Notes: generated by a model not told the origin, from the letters alone. Counted from the first letter of the stretch, positions 11,480 through 23,895 are shown. The stretch: DNA of 64,000 nucleotides from Galerina marginata (GCA_023014335.1 JAECYW010000024.1:868001-932000); one strand, 5' to 3'. Translations and numbers: made by a program.

Positions 11480-13483
11480 ATGTCGACGAAGGAACAAAAC
11501 ATCACAGACAATGGGGAGCAACAACAAGCGCCGGCCGTAGAGGATGGAGGGACCAAGGCCTGGCTTACAATCCTCGGAGCGTGCGCATTCTCTTCTAAAG
11601 TACATCTATGTTATTTAACACCCTTTTCCAGTTGGCTTGTCCTTTTTGCGACCTTTGGGTATGGACCGTCGCCACTTACATATCTGGTTCGAGATCTGAC
11701 CCTTTTTAGATACCTGTACTCCTTCGGAGTCTACCAAGGTCAGAATTCTCACTGAGAAGATCCAGCTTTCGCTTACAACTTAATTATTGCTAGATTATTA
11801 CACTCGTTTTTTCCTCTCAAACCACAGCCCCAGTAAAATTGGGTAGGCTTCAACACTGTCGCGAAATTATTCAAACAATTTATGCCTCGATTAGCTGGAT
11901 AGGAAGCTTTCAGCTTATGATGCCCTTCGCCCTTGGAGTCATATCTGGAAAACTTTTTGATTCCGGCCACTTCTATGCGATAGAAATTTTTGGTTCAGCG
12001 ATCTTCACTCTCTCGTACGTTGTGAAATACACTCTACTACAGCAGTAGCTGATATGACCCCAGATTATTTTTGCTCTCCCTGGCAAAGCCTCAACAGTAC
12101 TTCCAAGTGTTTCTTAGCCAGGGAGTAGGCATGGGCATAGGTCTAGGTTTCACATTTGTTCCGACAGTCAGCATCGTCGTGCATCACTTCAACCGAAAGA
12201 AAGTGCTTGCTACCGGGATTGTCATGAGCGGCACTTCGTTGGGGGCAGTCGTATTCCCAATCAGTACGTTGCATTCCAAACTTGCAGCACGACCACCTCA
12301 CCCAATTTTTTTTACCGTAGTGATTAAGTAAGGCTTAGATTCCTCATCCTGTCATTTTGCGCTTACTTTGAGGGAATATGATAGCAACCTCATTGGATCG
12401 ATAGGCTTTGCTAAAACTGTTCGTGCTAGCGCCTACGTCGTGCTTGGAACTCTCGTTATAGGCAACAGTCTTATGCGAACAGCCTACAACAAGACTCTGA
12501 CCGAGAAACCACGACCTGATATCAAAAGCTTCTTTACTGATGTGCCATACCTGCTTTCTGCCCTGGGGTGAGCCCATTGCATCGTCATTTATTCTCTTTT
12601 TAATGCAGTTCTTCACACAGAGCTCTGATCTCGTTGTTTGGGTTGTACTTTCCCCGTCAGTCTGACTATGTTCCACCTTGAAACAGAGTTTTAACTGATT
12701 ATATTGGTTTGACACAAGTTATATACCTACAGCTTTATGCTGTGAAGCACGGTATCGACGAAAACCTTGCCTTCTATTCGGTAATCTGTTGTCTATCTTA
12801 CCTCGCGCCTCATTGTCTCACCGAGGCTGCAGATTGCCTCCTTGAACGCAGCAAGCACCGTCGGGCGTGTCCTCGGAAATTATGTGGCTGAAGTATATGG
12901 ACCTTACACCACACTTGTCCCCTGCACACTTATCACAAGTGTAAGCATATTCGCCGTGTTCGGAGTGTAAGCCTATCGATTGCTGCCCATGGCCTGTTAA
13001 TTCACCGAACACCGTAGCCATAATTCCGCATCACTCCTAGTTGTTAGCATTTTCCATGGCTTTATTGCCGGTGCCTGTGAGTTACTGGTAACTATTTTTT
13101 AAACTTCTACTCACCCAAGAACAGGGCTTTCGGTTTCGGTGGCCGTTCTTGGCAGTTTGGCCCGTCATCCGCACGAAGTAGGGTGCGTGTACATATACCT
13201 ATTATTTGATAAATGCATTTAGCCTGTCGGACAGTGCAAGGATAGGAATAGCTCTTGCTTTAAGCAGCTTCGGGTCTTTAGGCGCCGTCCCAGTTCAAGG
13301 GTCTTTACTCACTTCCGAATTTATTTGGAGCAGACCTATTATATTTTCCGGAGTAAGTGTTGCCTATATTCCTTGTTTCGCGGCTAACATGTATGAGATT
13401 AGGTGCTGATGGTGGTCGCTTCCTTTGTTTTCGGTCTTGCGAGAACACTACTCTCGAAGAAACGCAGAACACAGAAGGTTTAG
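11480..13483 (+). CDS. MFS transporter, monocarboxylate (MCT)-like
   Basis: Predicted plasma-membrane carrier of about 430–450 residues in the monocarboxylate-transporter branch of the major facilitator superfamily; the substrate is unknown. It starts MSTKEQNITDNGEQQQ, a polar cytosolic tail, followed by KAWLTILGA and SFGVYQDYYTRFF, a family hallmark near TM1. Then come SKIGWIGSFQL, ISGKLFDSGHF, GMGIGLGFTFVP and HHFNRKKVLATGIVMSGTSLG. The second half carries a cytosolic loop with EKPRPDIKSFF, then IYLQLYAVKHGIDENLAFY, NAASTVGRVLGNYVAE and a final TM ending in KKRRTQKV. About ten short introns are needed; the phases I checked all agree, so the gene appears intact. The frame after the VVFPI exon (near 12345–12375) is the least certain junction. 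Confidence 0.88.
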
Positions 13484-14835
13484 ATTCTTCGACTCGGAAT
13501 TTCATCCTGTTTTTCCTACCGTTCGGACTTCGATCTCATGGCGTCCTTTCTTCGTCACGAATGTTCATATGGGATGTTATTTACGCTACCTCGTTGGGTT
13601 CACCTGTGCCTAATCTAAATTTTTTCAAATGAGATCACATATTCGACTACGCGTCGCTAGCTGCATTTGTCGAGCTTTCTAATTCTCGTAATATGAAGAG
13701 CCGGCCTCCACAATTGATTGGAACTTTGCCAAACACCCATGATTATATCGGGCTAACTTTCGATTTCTTCCCTACCTTGGCGGGTCCAGAAGAAACGTCG
13801 TTCTCAATTTCGATGGCCAGCGCAGTGTTCGGCCAACAGCCGTTCCCAGTTCTTCATTCTACAACGCCTTGAGGGGTTTGACCAATTTGCCGCGGTAATC
13901 GCCTTTCATAAACAGCGATAATTAACTAATGGCTGGGATTGTTGTCACGGAACCTTGGATGCCTTCTATGATGAGAATTGCCCACTTTGTTATCAGAAGA
14001 CAATGCGAGGAAGGGATCCGGTATCTGGCTTACACACGGAAATTAAAAATAATGTATCGGCACGAGGCGGCAGTGTGGTTCAGGCTACCAAAAAAGTAAG
14101 TGATATGTTCACGCTCACCCAGAATAGCCAGACAGCTAGTCTCTGCAAAAAGCCCTCAGAGAGAAGCAAGTTTTCCCGAAGGCGATGAATTTGCCCTAAA
14201 TCGGAGTCGTTATCCTCATGTGGGCCGCCCTTCAATTGTTGCGTGATAATCAGATAATGACATGTTTACATTCCATTTGCAGAATTTCCCCTGGTACACT
14301 TACCTGTGGTCAAATTAGTACAGCACTTAAATAGGCACGAGTAGGACTGTTGTTGAGATAGACTCGTCCTTACTTAGTCACGTGTAGCTACATATTTGTT
14401 ACTTTGTCACCTAGTCACGCACAGACAATTTTCACTTTGACCGCCACCTTGTCCGTCCTCGAGTCTGACCTCAATAGGTTATGGGCCCGAGCATTACCAC
14501 TAAATCCCGAATTTTGACCCGACTTGACCTTGATCTGACCTGACCCGACTTGGACTTGACCTGACCCCGACCCGATTTGACCTGATCCCGAACTGACCGA
14601 CCCCGACCCTGATTGACACCGACACCGCCTGATCCCATCACTCCTCTCTGCGTCTGCCCATTCTTCACGACGTAAGGAATATGGTCCTACCTGCTGCTCA
14701 GCGAGCGCTGTAGACTCCGGAATTCCATACCCATCAACTTCAAACCTCAACGTCTCAATGCACAATAGAGTATCCCTGTTCAGTCGGCGAATTGCAGGAA
14801 TCAACAACCTGTGACAGTAGCCTTGGACCTCCACT
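13484..14835. other. Intergenic with degenerate TGACC-rich tract
   Basis: No gene recognised. Around 14510–14640 the plus strand is a degenerate run of words such as CTGACC, CCGACT and TTGACC. On the minus strand it reads as an artificial Gly/Ser/Gln-rich frame. I treat it as a decayed short tandem repeat. Confidence 0.55.
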
Positions 14836-16374
14836 TGGCCTCATTTTGTGAGTTGTCGAAATTTCGACGCTGTTACCTCTCTTTTCATTGATTTTATTTT
14901 TTCGCTAACTTTGCGTTTCTCGCTCCAGGATGAGATGGGCGGTCGACGTTTTTCATACATGATATAACCAGCCGCACGATTCGACAACCTTGCCAATATC
15001 CCAACCGGATGATTTGCACTATTTCCGGTCTCATGCCATAGCTAAGAGTTGCTGCACGTCGTTGTTTTATGGATTATCTGCTTGTCTGGTAAGCTTCCTT
15101 CTCCTTTTCTCCTCCTCTTTTGGATTGCCTCCTTTCCTGATGCTTTATACTCTGTTTGCTCGATCTCTCCCTCGACGAAACTGGCTAACGTCCCTTTTAT
15201 CCAGATTATCTGACCCTCTCTCAACATTACCGCCGATGGTAACCGCTACCCGACCCCATTAGAGCAATGCGAAGTCTTCCTCACATTCGTCTGCCTCTTT
15301 GACAGGATTTCGCGGCCAATTTGTCCTCAACGTTCGACATTCAACCTCGTCCTTAGTTTTGTTATATCGATTCCAGCTGCTGCCTTCCTTCACCTTCCCT
15401 CATCCTGGGTACCAGCGGCACGTCGAGCCTTAGAACACGTTCATGCTCAAGTCGTACGGATACCGCTTTTGTACTGTACTCGACCATCATTTTCCTTTTC
15501 TTACCAACATCACCTGCCGACATTCGCAGTATGCAATCCCCTACCAGCTGCAGCCGTACCTCCTTGGACGACGCCACCAACGAAGCGAAACAAGAGGAGG
15601 GAAACAGAGAGGAAGGGGGACCACCCATCAAATTTTCATGCACCGCACTTCGCAACATGTCCGACCTCGCTTGGGTGTTGGCGTTGGCCTTTTGAGAGGA
15701 CCGCGAGTTTAACCTCGGCTTCAACCTTTCACCCAAGGTCAGATAGCTCGAAGAGCACACTGCACACCCCCGCCAACGTGGATCGTTTTTGTCCATCACA
15801 TACCACGAGCACAAGCAATATTTACTTCCGAACGATGCAGCCCACACCGCCAGCGAAGCGCTTTGCTTCTTAGAATCTCTTCCGGGCTTCCGGCTACAGC
15901 GTCTTTGACCCCCTGGTGACGTGTTCGTCATTGAGGCATACGGATACACCCCACAACCTCATGCTCAATGCATACCTGCCTCTCGAACATTCAATTCGGC
16001 ACTGGCATCTTGGTCTGCGTCGCCTACCTCTTGACGTTCGTTTGGAGAGAGCGGGTTTTGGACGACACGTTGGATAATGAGGATGAAAGGCAGGTGGCCG
16101 AGGGCAGATGGCGACGATGGAAGGCAAAAGACGGTGGCAGACGTTTATGACCTCGAAACTTGGAGTTCTGGGGCATCCGCGGGTGGGGAAGCCTGCGTGG
16201 AAGTGAACTCGTCACCGTCCTGGGTCCCGTCAAACATTCGACATCGAGCCCAGCTTCGTCGGCCTCTACCTCAACCCTTGCAATTCAATATGTACGCGTG
16301 GTGTCATCAACTCATCACGAACTTTCGTCATGGCACTTTCCAACCTGTCGACGTCTTGACCTTCCAACTCGGTG

Positions 16375-16735
16375 TCGACTCCAAATTTTGCACCAAGACC
16401 GCCTGCTGCCTCGCAGCGACATTCTTGCTTGGCCTACCCTTCGCCCTCTTCATTCCTTTCCCTCCTATGAACAGGCGTCGCGACAAGAATGACAGAGCAT
16501 GTCGCTCCGAGTTTTCTCGAAAGCATATACTCAGCCTCGGACCTCCCCGATAACTTTTGTGAGGAGAGGTTTCTTTGATAGCGCATGAAGGGCTCGATAG
16601 TTGTGGATTGGGTGGACGAGAAGGGCAGAGGACGTAGAGGGGGGGGGAGGGCTGTTGGACGCGGACGTAGCTGAGCGGGAGGAGCAGGAGGAGGCGGGAG
16701 CGGAATAGACCGCAGGCTGGTTGGCTGGCCAATCC
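16375..16735. repeat. Diverged duplicated block, copy 1
   Basis: Contains CTCCAAATTTTGCACCAAGA, GAGTTTTCTCGAAAGCATAT, TGGACGAGAAGGGC and a GGAG-rich tract. The same elements follow in the same order in 16757–17060. The copies are clearly related but diverged and have small gaps. Confidence 0.7.
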
Positions 16736-16756
16736 TTACCTTCATCCAACGCTGTG

Positions 16757-17060
16757 TCTACTCCAAATTCTACACCGAGAACGCCTCCTGCCTGAGTCTG
16801 GCTGCCTCGCAGCGACATACACGCTTGGTCCAGCCATCTGTGTTCCTTATCCTTATCCATCCTCGAGAGCCGGCGCCGCGGTTAGGAAGACAGTGCACCT
16901 CGTTCCGAGTTTTTTCGAACGCATATATCCAGCCTTGGGCCTCCGAGGTGGGTGGACGAGATGGGCGAGCGAAACTGGAGGTGTTTGGACATGGACATGG
17001 CTGATCAAGAGGAGGAGGAGGAGGAACGGAGGAGCTGGTGGCTGGACGAAAACATGGACG
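16757..17060. repeat. Diverged duplicated block, copy 2
   Basis: Contains CTCCAAATTCTACACCGAGA, GAGTTTTTTCGAACGCATAT, TGGACGAGATGGGC and a GAGGAGGAGG tract, matching copy 1 in order and orientation about 380–396 bp downstream. Confidence 0.7.
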
Positions 17061-18105
17061 AAAAAACTGGCTGTCGATGTCATGGTGCTCCACTCGTCTG
17101 CATTTTGACAGCATTCGCGGCAAACCTTATCGTCTGCGAAGTAGCTTTGTTTCTCTTACGGGCTTCCGACACCAATACATGTGGCACCCCACTCATGATC
17201 AGGCTCTTCCTCTTCCCGCATCCATGCTCGCGATATTATGCCACAGCCTTAGCCGCAGTTTAAACTAACGTCCCGTCAACAGCTGCATGGACATCGACTT
17301 CGACCACAGCTTCGTCGCAGGCTCCACCGGCTCGCAATCCTGCATTTTATCTTCGCCTATAACGACCTGTCCTCTAACAGTGGCCCAAATATCAGGAAGT
17401 CGGAAGGCGCGAAGGAGGAGCACAGTCCTATTCCCACCTTCAAGTGTGCGTCCTAATCCAGCTCGATCGGTATATCCGCAATCTCCCATGTTGATTCGTC
17501 TCATTTTTATTCTAGGTTGTTACGATTGTTACGATTTGATATCTATCTACGCCTACAAAAAACTCGGGTTATGCTAATTGTTCTTCAAGTGGTCCCCTTT
17601 CGTCAATTCTTTCTCCTTTTGGAATCTGACCGCGGCATGATTCTCGGCATCGTCTCCTCTACTTGTGGCGTGTTGCCAATTATTTCTATCTCGTCACATC
17701 AATGTTGTTTTGCTCTGTTCGCCGTTTGTTGTACTCTAGCTGCTGCTCGGATCACCATCAAAGAAGCTGCCCAGAATATTGTTTTCTACATTCAGCATTC
17801 AGGACCTTCTGTTCCAGACATTCAATCAGACGAGGATATTTGATCTGTTGCACCACTGCTTGATGATACAGTTCTTTGTTTGGCCAGTGCCTGAGAAGTT
17901 CAAAACTTACACAAGCCATGAACAGTGATAAGTTGATCTGCTTTGTACAGTGGGCGCTGTCTACCCCGTCGGAGAAGTCCGAGTCTTATCCGTTGTGGTA
18001 TATATGTAGGAAAATGTTGGCCAAGAGACACAAGCTGTCCTCCATCCTCTCCCACAAGTCAAACCAGAGTCGAGAAGTTTCCCGTTCTTTGCATCATCCC
18101 CGCCA

Positions 18106-19541
18106 ATGACCTCAATCCCGTTGACCCCAACCGAACTTGGGAAAATGTGCGCCCTTTCGCGGTTCCTGAAGGGCGATAATTACTAAACTTCTGACCAATA
18201 TTCCTAGCGCTGGGCCACTGGTGAGGGTCACCCGCCTCGGGAGTCTGTATACAAACTTATGAGACGGAAATAAACTTTCTCAGCTCATCGGAAATCTTCT
18301 GAACTGGGGACTCTTAGGTGTCTTGTCCATGCAAGTTTGTGAGTAGCAGTTTTCTGCTTGCATCCAACCATTGAACATCTCTGCAAAGACGTGTACTATC
18401 TCGCATTCCCAAATGATCGGGTCAGTAACAAAGCCCTGGTGTATACAGTTTATTTGTTGGACGTCGGACATACGTTCCTCTTAACAACAAGTGCATTTCG
18501 GACCTTCGCGTCGGGTTTTGGCGAGCTCGCGGCCTTGGACGAGCTGGACCTAATTTGGATTTCAGATATTCTGACCGGACTGAGTACGTTTGCGTTGCTT
18601 ATATTTGCCGCCGCTACCACCATATAACCTTCCGGCCCTCTTTTAGTTACATTTATCGCTCAGGCCTTTTACGCGTATCGGATCGCAGTGCTCTCCAAAA
18701 CAAAATACCTCTCGGTGTTGATAATGCTGGTACCATCGAACGACTAATTTTCAAGCTAGCTGTGATTTTGCTCATACCTTCTTAATCAATACAGCTCGCT
18801 TTGCTTTCGCTTGGTGGTGCCATTGCGTCTGGGGTGGAAGCAGAGGTCGCAGGTCAGTTCAGCCGCTTGTTGTCTAAGCGCGTTTTGATTGTTTGTGGGG
18901 TGAGTTGTGTCTCTGTTTCGGCCACGAGTCTAGACCTGATACTAACGCTTCACAGATCTGGGGTGGAACGAACGCCACTTGCGATGTGCTTATTGCAGCT
19001 TCGATGACCTATTATGTGAGTTCATATCCCTATTATATTGTGTGGTTATTCGCTCAATCTCAAACCTTCCAGCTGAAACGCGGTGACTCTGGGTTTCGAA
19101 AAACCCAGGTTCTCCTTGCACGAATCATTCGGCTGACCATCGAAACTGGCTTGGCCACAGGTGCGGTTGTCATCTTTATCAACCACGTCTAGTGCAAGCT
19201 CACGCCAGTGGTTACTTGTAGCTGCCGTCGCGATCCTTTCTGTGATACTCGTGTTCTTGCCTGGGCGACAAACCTACTTCATGACGAGCGTCTTCATAGC
19301 TGGGAAGATGTATTCAAATTCCATGATGGCCTCGTTTAACAGTCGCATGGAGATTGGACCTCACAATAATACCCTGGTATCCATGTCTTATGAATTCGGG
19401 ACCGCAGTCAAGTTCTACGGGCCGACGGCCCTTCCGGACGTGGATGTTGAATTGAGTCGCTCAACGCAAGGACGAATGCAGAAAACTGGTGATGAGGTTT
19501 CGTTCCCACCGATGAGTGAAATATCGCAGGTGTGTGTTTGA
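18106..19541 (+). CDS. DUF6534 seven-TM membrane protein, gene 3
   Basis: A third family member on the opposite strand, distinct from genes 1 and 2. The start codon (18106–18108) gives MTSIPLTPTELGK, and three short introns join AGPLLIGNLLNWGLLGVLSM to QVYVYYLAFPNDRVSNKALV. Next come VYLLDVGHTFLLTTSAFRTF, ASGFGELAALDELD and a TM segment. After further introns come a LGGAIASGVEAE segment, NATCDVLIAASMTYYL, RLTIETGLATGAVV and the hallmark GKMYSNSMMASFNSR. The polar C-terminus ends at the stop 19539–19541, although a GTGTGT donor at that point could lead to a further exon. It is longer in its cytosolic tail than genes 1 and 2. Function is unknown. The model looks intact, with about seven introns. 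Confidence 0.82.
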
Positions 19542-20361
19542 GTATCCCCATTCTGGTCTGCATTTCGAATGACACCTTAAAGGAGGACTAGATACATAGT
19601 CTTGGATTCTTGTCCCACAAAAGTCCCGCAACCAACTAGTCGGTCGTCTGGATTTAATTGGGGAATGCTGGCTGTCTTATGCTGTGGCTATATGAACTCG
19701 TAGAATCGGAAAAAAATTGGGACTCTATTTAATTGTGATTGTGAAATTTTAAAACCTCGTTTTCATTGTTTTTGTTTCCTTTTCAAAGTGCCGAAACGAG
19801 AATGCCAGGCTGGCCATTTTCCACGACGTTTTGCTTCGTAGTTCACGACTGCACATTCCCAGAATTTTTCCTGAATCAATCACACCAAAACCGGCCAATG
19901 CGTCCTTCCATTCGGGACGATGGTGGGAGCAGCCAACTGAAGATCAGAAAGTGTAGATCACATCACTGGTTGTGCGCGGTTGTATGCCTGGGCGGCCGCT
20001 GGGACTTCTGTGCACTGCAAGTCGCACTGAACTAACAATAGGACAGTGTCCCACTTTCGGCGTGGGCTATTGCAACTTTTGACAAAGAGACTGAACGAGA
20101 ATGAACAAATTTTCGTAACTAGAATCTTCGTGTACCAACTCCAGCATCAATTTCAGATTTACGACGCCTTGCGATCGCTATTTTCGATTGTTCAGAGGAT
20201 TACCTCATGATCATTTGATATACTCCACCAACCCATATAAAAAACTTTAATGACTGTTGACAGAATATCGAGTACAGTTTGTCAGCCTGTACAGAAGTTT
20301 CATATTCTATTTGAGAACACTGCAGTATTTGCAATGGCTAAGATCTAAGAGCCTGTTCAGT
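19542..20361. other. Intergenic, no recognised gene
   Basis: Between DUF6534 gene 3 and the duplicated P450 fragment. The only sizeable frame (19766–20035) shows no motif. Confidence 0.5.
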
Positions 20362-20548
20362 AACCGAATTTTAACACTCGGTCTCCAGCGTCGTCCAGGG
20401 CTGTCTTCCACGACCCAGAAGCCTATTCCGAGCCTGATACATTTAACCCTGAGAGGTTCTTGGAAACTCCGACTCGTCAGGCAGAGATGGACCCAACTCC
20501 CCTAGCCTTTGGCGTCGGTCGAAGGTTTTATTTTTATTTTTTTAAAGG
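20362..20548 (+). pseudogene. Truncated inverted copy of P450 exon
   Basis: This stretch matches the minus strand of about 2327–2143 at roughly 95% by eye. It covers the intron end and the exon encoding HDPEAYSEPDTFNPERFL through LAFGVGRR, plus the start of the next intron. The haem-cysteine exon is missing: the match breaks inside the intron and continues directly into sequence homologous to 1203–1030. It cannot make a functional P450. Confidence 0.9.
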
Positions 20549-20705
20549 GATAATCTTACAGCCTTGTCGGACCTGTGCTATTTGTATCGCACAAATCTGA
20601 GAGTGCTTCTGTTCTTCGAGTTATTAGGAACCAAGCGGTTCAATCAGCAGCGCCAGTGCTCAAGCAAAGTCGATGTTAAACTCGATAACTAGATGATCAA
20701 TGACT
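20549..20705. repeat. Inverted copy of segment 1030–1203
   Basis: Begins at the TAATCTTACAGCC junction and runs through GGAACCAAGCGGTTCAATCA to near TAACTAGATGATCA. It matches the reverse complement of 1203–1030 with scattered differences. Together with the P450 fragment to its left it forms one inverted duplicate lacking about 940 bp that separate the two parts at the source. Confidence 0.85.
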
Positions 20706-22726
20706 CTAGCACGATCTCGGAGTGCCTCTGCCCCACTGCCCCACTGCCCATCAAACGCCCTGATTATGATCACTTTGGGTCTGTTGTGGATAGCGATCGA
20801 TAGAAATTCCTTAGGCTCAAAAGAGCTTTGTCAAAGCGGCTGGTACGACTTTGACTGCCAAGTGTGACGCGGGACGTAGTCAAAATTTTTTGTTACTTCG
20901 AAACTTCACCAAGTCCGTCAACACTTTGGGGTGTCACTCCATCAGCCAAAGTAATTACCACTCTGACCAGTCGGTTCGTAAGCTCAGCATCACCCGGGGA
21001 AAGTCACCCTGACGCTTCCTATTGCAGAATATTCCCTCAATTGACAATGCATATGATTTCAAATTAATTCAGACATTTTCGCCCATAAAATCTCGGCTCA
21101 CAATTGCTGTTTGGGCATGAATGTAATGTATGTATGTAGGTTTCGGAAAAATCGAAATTAGCATGTTTGAAATTATAATCGAAACCGACGAATCTTTTCC
21201 AATAATGCATATTTTAGTTTCTTTTCCCCAAGATGATCATTGAGAATTCAGATCATATCAGAAGACGACACTCTTTCGTGTACTGGTTAGTCGGTAATAA
21301 GTATTGCACTCCACAACCTCGATTGATATGAGTGGAGTGGAAAGTGGTAGACGAGATTGATTCGATAAGCAGATAGTCCGGACGGCGTGGAGAGGCGGAC
21401 ATTGTGGGGGAGCGGACTCTCGAAAATACGAAAGGTCCTCCGAACACTATAAAACATCTCTCTGTTTTTTACGCGACTAGTATTATTCTTGCATTCCGCT
21501 GCAAATGGAATACGACGGATTTAGTTCACCCCCCCAAGTTGTGCCCAAGACCGCGAGAATCCCCGTTGATGGTAAAATTCCTGAACCGTCATGGATCCCT
21601 TTGTCTAACTTGAATTCGGGCAAGTCGGTCCCAACCCTTGATCCCTCATCAGTGAATTGGAAATTTTTTATAAAGTACATTGAAGGCCTTCGACACCTTC
21701 AAATTACAAGGCGACCAGGGTGCTACTTTCAGATTACGGCTAGCATAGTGGGAGTAAGATCTTTTTCTTCCTTGCTCCTGTGACGAAAATTTGCGGACTC
21801 CGCCAGGGCTGTGTTTTGTTCCGAGGTGGCCCTTTCAGCGCTTCAAGCTTCAGCGCTCAGCTTCCATATTTACCTGCATCACGAACTATGAAAAGCGCGT
21901 GGTAATACGCAGTGGGATCTGGGCCGAGGTAACTGGGGATCAGCGTTGCTCCAATTCTATCCTCTGCCAGTGGGTAGACCAAAACTCCATCTAACCCCGT
22001 CTGTTCGACTCTGGAGGTGCTTCACGTCTGGACTTCCCAGCTCAGCGGCTAGAGGCTAGACCCACGCGGTACAGGTTATTTCTGGGTTGTGTTTTCTAAA
22101 AGCGAGCTTTTTTTACCGTGACCAAGATCGATAATGCGGAGGTTGTAAAAACCAGTGACACGATCCATCCCACCGATACAGTGGTATTGGGCTACTTTCT
22201 CCGTTGTCACCGGTCCAACACCTTGACTGTTTGTGGACATGGTATAACTGCATCCCTTTCTGATTCGGTGGGTCAGTGCTAATGAACCACTGGAAATCAT
22301 ATCTATAATTATCGTTCCAAAATGATCAGGATTGGGACCTATCCTTGACTCCAGTATGCCCATTCTACAGATTGTCAACAGGTGTGTGTGTTCGTTATCT
22401 ATTTCCGACATGACGGTATCAATACTCACGCACCGATACTATCCAAGTCTCTGTAATCGAAAATTTGGGCTCCATGATCTGTGGGTCAGTGGATTGATTC
22501 TACTTCCCGTTGGGCGACTTACTTATATCACCATCTTGCTTTTTTATAGATTTTTGTTCCTTTCAATACGGGTGACCAAACACTGCGAAGCTGGCTCGTT
22601 GTCCACTCTACCAGTACCATGCAGTCCGACTTCATCAAAGGTATTAGAGAACAACTGACTGGGTATTTGAGCCCTCTTAGTCTTTACAAATACCATCCAA
22701 ATTCGGTGAGATTCTTTGAAACGGTG
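20706..22726. other. Intergenic, no recognised gene
   Basis: Two kilobases with small frames on both strands, the largest being 22076–22429 minus and 22332–22658 plus. I see no family motif in them. Confidence 0.5.
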
Positions 22727-23216
22727 ATGGACTTTCTTCCTCTGTTCAATGTTAATAGCACTCTTGCTGTCTTTTCGGGGTTGTGACTGTTCAAACGTAC
22801 TTATATTTTAGCCGTTTTCCCTAGACAAGGCTCGTCTGAAGTTCCTGGAGTAGTGCATTTCGTTCTGTTCAAAACTGATTTTAACGCACAGGCAGGTTGT
22901 GGTTGTGTGGCAAGTCGAACCGAAGATGTTGTGAATATCAGATTCCTTCTAATTGAACGCTCCGTGAGCTCGCTTATTGCCTCTGTATAACTTATCCCAA
23001 TCCATGTATTTCTTCATGGTAAATGCATATGGGGACCCCAGGACCTTTGCAATGCTACCAATTTTTTTCTCCATAACGGTGTCGCCCGGCACAATCTTCA
23101 GTTCCATGGTTCAGCTGTACCTTGTTTTTGCTTCAACAGGCCCCCCGACTTGTACTGCGTGTTTCTACGAGAACGGAAGTCAAATTCGATCTTGTGTTCG
23201 AGCATGGCATTTTTAA
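22727..23216 (+). pseudogene. Broken DUF6534 gene fragment
   Basis: The order of DUF6534 pieces is kept but the frame is broken several times. It begins MDFLPLFNVNSTL. The usual GALLIG-type helix start is then missing and the sequence jumps in another frame to CLFGVVTVQTYLYFSRFP, which runs into TAG. After a frame change, DKARLKFL can be read. Downstream, a VVVVW-like exon and ELAYCLCI appear, then another frame shift leads to SQSMYFFMVNAYGDPRTF and a block ending SSMVQ. The expected next exon (FFAERV type) is not found. It is closest to gene 2 (8445–9767). I describe it as a decayed paralogue. Confidence 0.8.
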
Positions 23217-23317
23217 CGCCATGCATTTAAATCTCTGCCAAAGAATAGCCATTGCATACATTAAAATTCATTAAACCTTGTCCATGGGCCCTACCTTATA
23301 TCGGAAACAGTACTACT

Positions 23318-23551
23318 CGTTGTAGTAGTGAGCTCTGGGCCGAGCTGCCCGAGCATGGATTAGATTAGATAGCTAGATCCATCAGCGGCTGTGCACGGTT
23401 TGCGTGCCAGCGCGTTTCCCTTTACAGGATCCAACCTTTGCTTGCCTCTTGCCACTACGTGCGACGCGATAGCGCACTGCTCGGCGCGTTTCCCGAGCTT
23501 CGCCAGCCTCGGACTGCTAGGGTAGGCTTGATAGGCTTACCCTATCGTGTA
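23318..23551. repeat. Dispersed ~240-bp repeat, copy 1
   Basis: Starts CGTTGTAGTAG, followed by GAGCTGCCCGAGC and GGATTAGATTAGATAGC, and ends GGGTAGGCTTGATAGGCTTACCC. The same elements occur in order at 28492–28735. Middle portions are more diverged. The end forms a small hairpin. No coding capacity; possibly a SINE-like or other non-autonomous element. Confidence 0.75.
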
Positions 23552-23599
23552 TAGTTGAGTGTACTCAACTAAGCACTGTAGATCCACGCACGAGTCATC

Positions 23600-23895
23600 A
23601 GCAAAACGGCAATTTAGTTCCCGGTTTTTGCCAGTTATTTCGGTTTTCTGGGTTTCGGAAACCTAGGAAACCTGGGGAGAGAATTTCCTAGAAAAAACAC
23701 TACAATAAGCAAAGGGAGGTGTCAAATTTTCGCTTACCTAGGCTTAAATTGGTAGGACCCTGCAGGCACCACCGGGCAGGTTTTCTGGAAAACGGACATA
23801 GGTTCCAAGTCCCCAAGTTTTGCGGTTTTTTGCGGTTTTTTCAGGTTTTTTTGGTCGAGAAACCCGAAAAAACCTATTTGCTTGATTACTGATGG
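23600..23895. repeat. Possible degenerate inverted-repeat element
   Basis: Both ends carry CATCAG (the right end as CTGATG) followed inward by GGTTTT…GGGTTTC-type words in inverted arrangement. The interior is rich in GGTTTTTTG and AAACC words. No matching target duplication was found, so this is only a possible old non-autonomous DNA transposon, sitting about 20 bp left of the better-defined element. Confidence 0.3.

Larger units (their letters stand above)
14836..18105. other. GC-rich stretch without identifiable gene
   Basis: A 3.3-kb interval upstream of the third DUF6534 gene. Many overlapping frames of 60–195 codons exist on both strands (for example 15362–15949 minus and 16077–16553 plus), but none shows a family motif and they compete for the same DNA. 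It includes a diverged direct duplication (about 16375–16735 and 16757–17060). The region could be a non-coding transcription unit or an old repeat. Confidence 0.45.

Noticed and set aside
14415..14834. Gly/Ser/Gln-rich minus-strand frame
   Set aside because: It is the translation of a degenerate short repeat and has no independent support.
15362..15949. 195-codon minus-strand frame in the GC-rich block
   Set aside because: Overlapping frames of similar length exist on the other strand and none has a recognisable motif.
23600..23895. Second complete transposon next to the defective element
   Set aside because: The inverted ends are imperfect and no target duplication was found; kept only as a low-confidence repeat.
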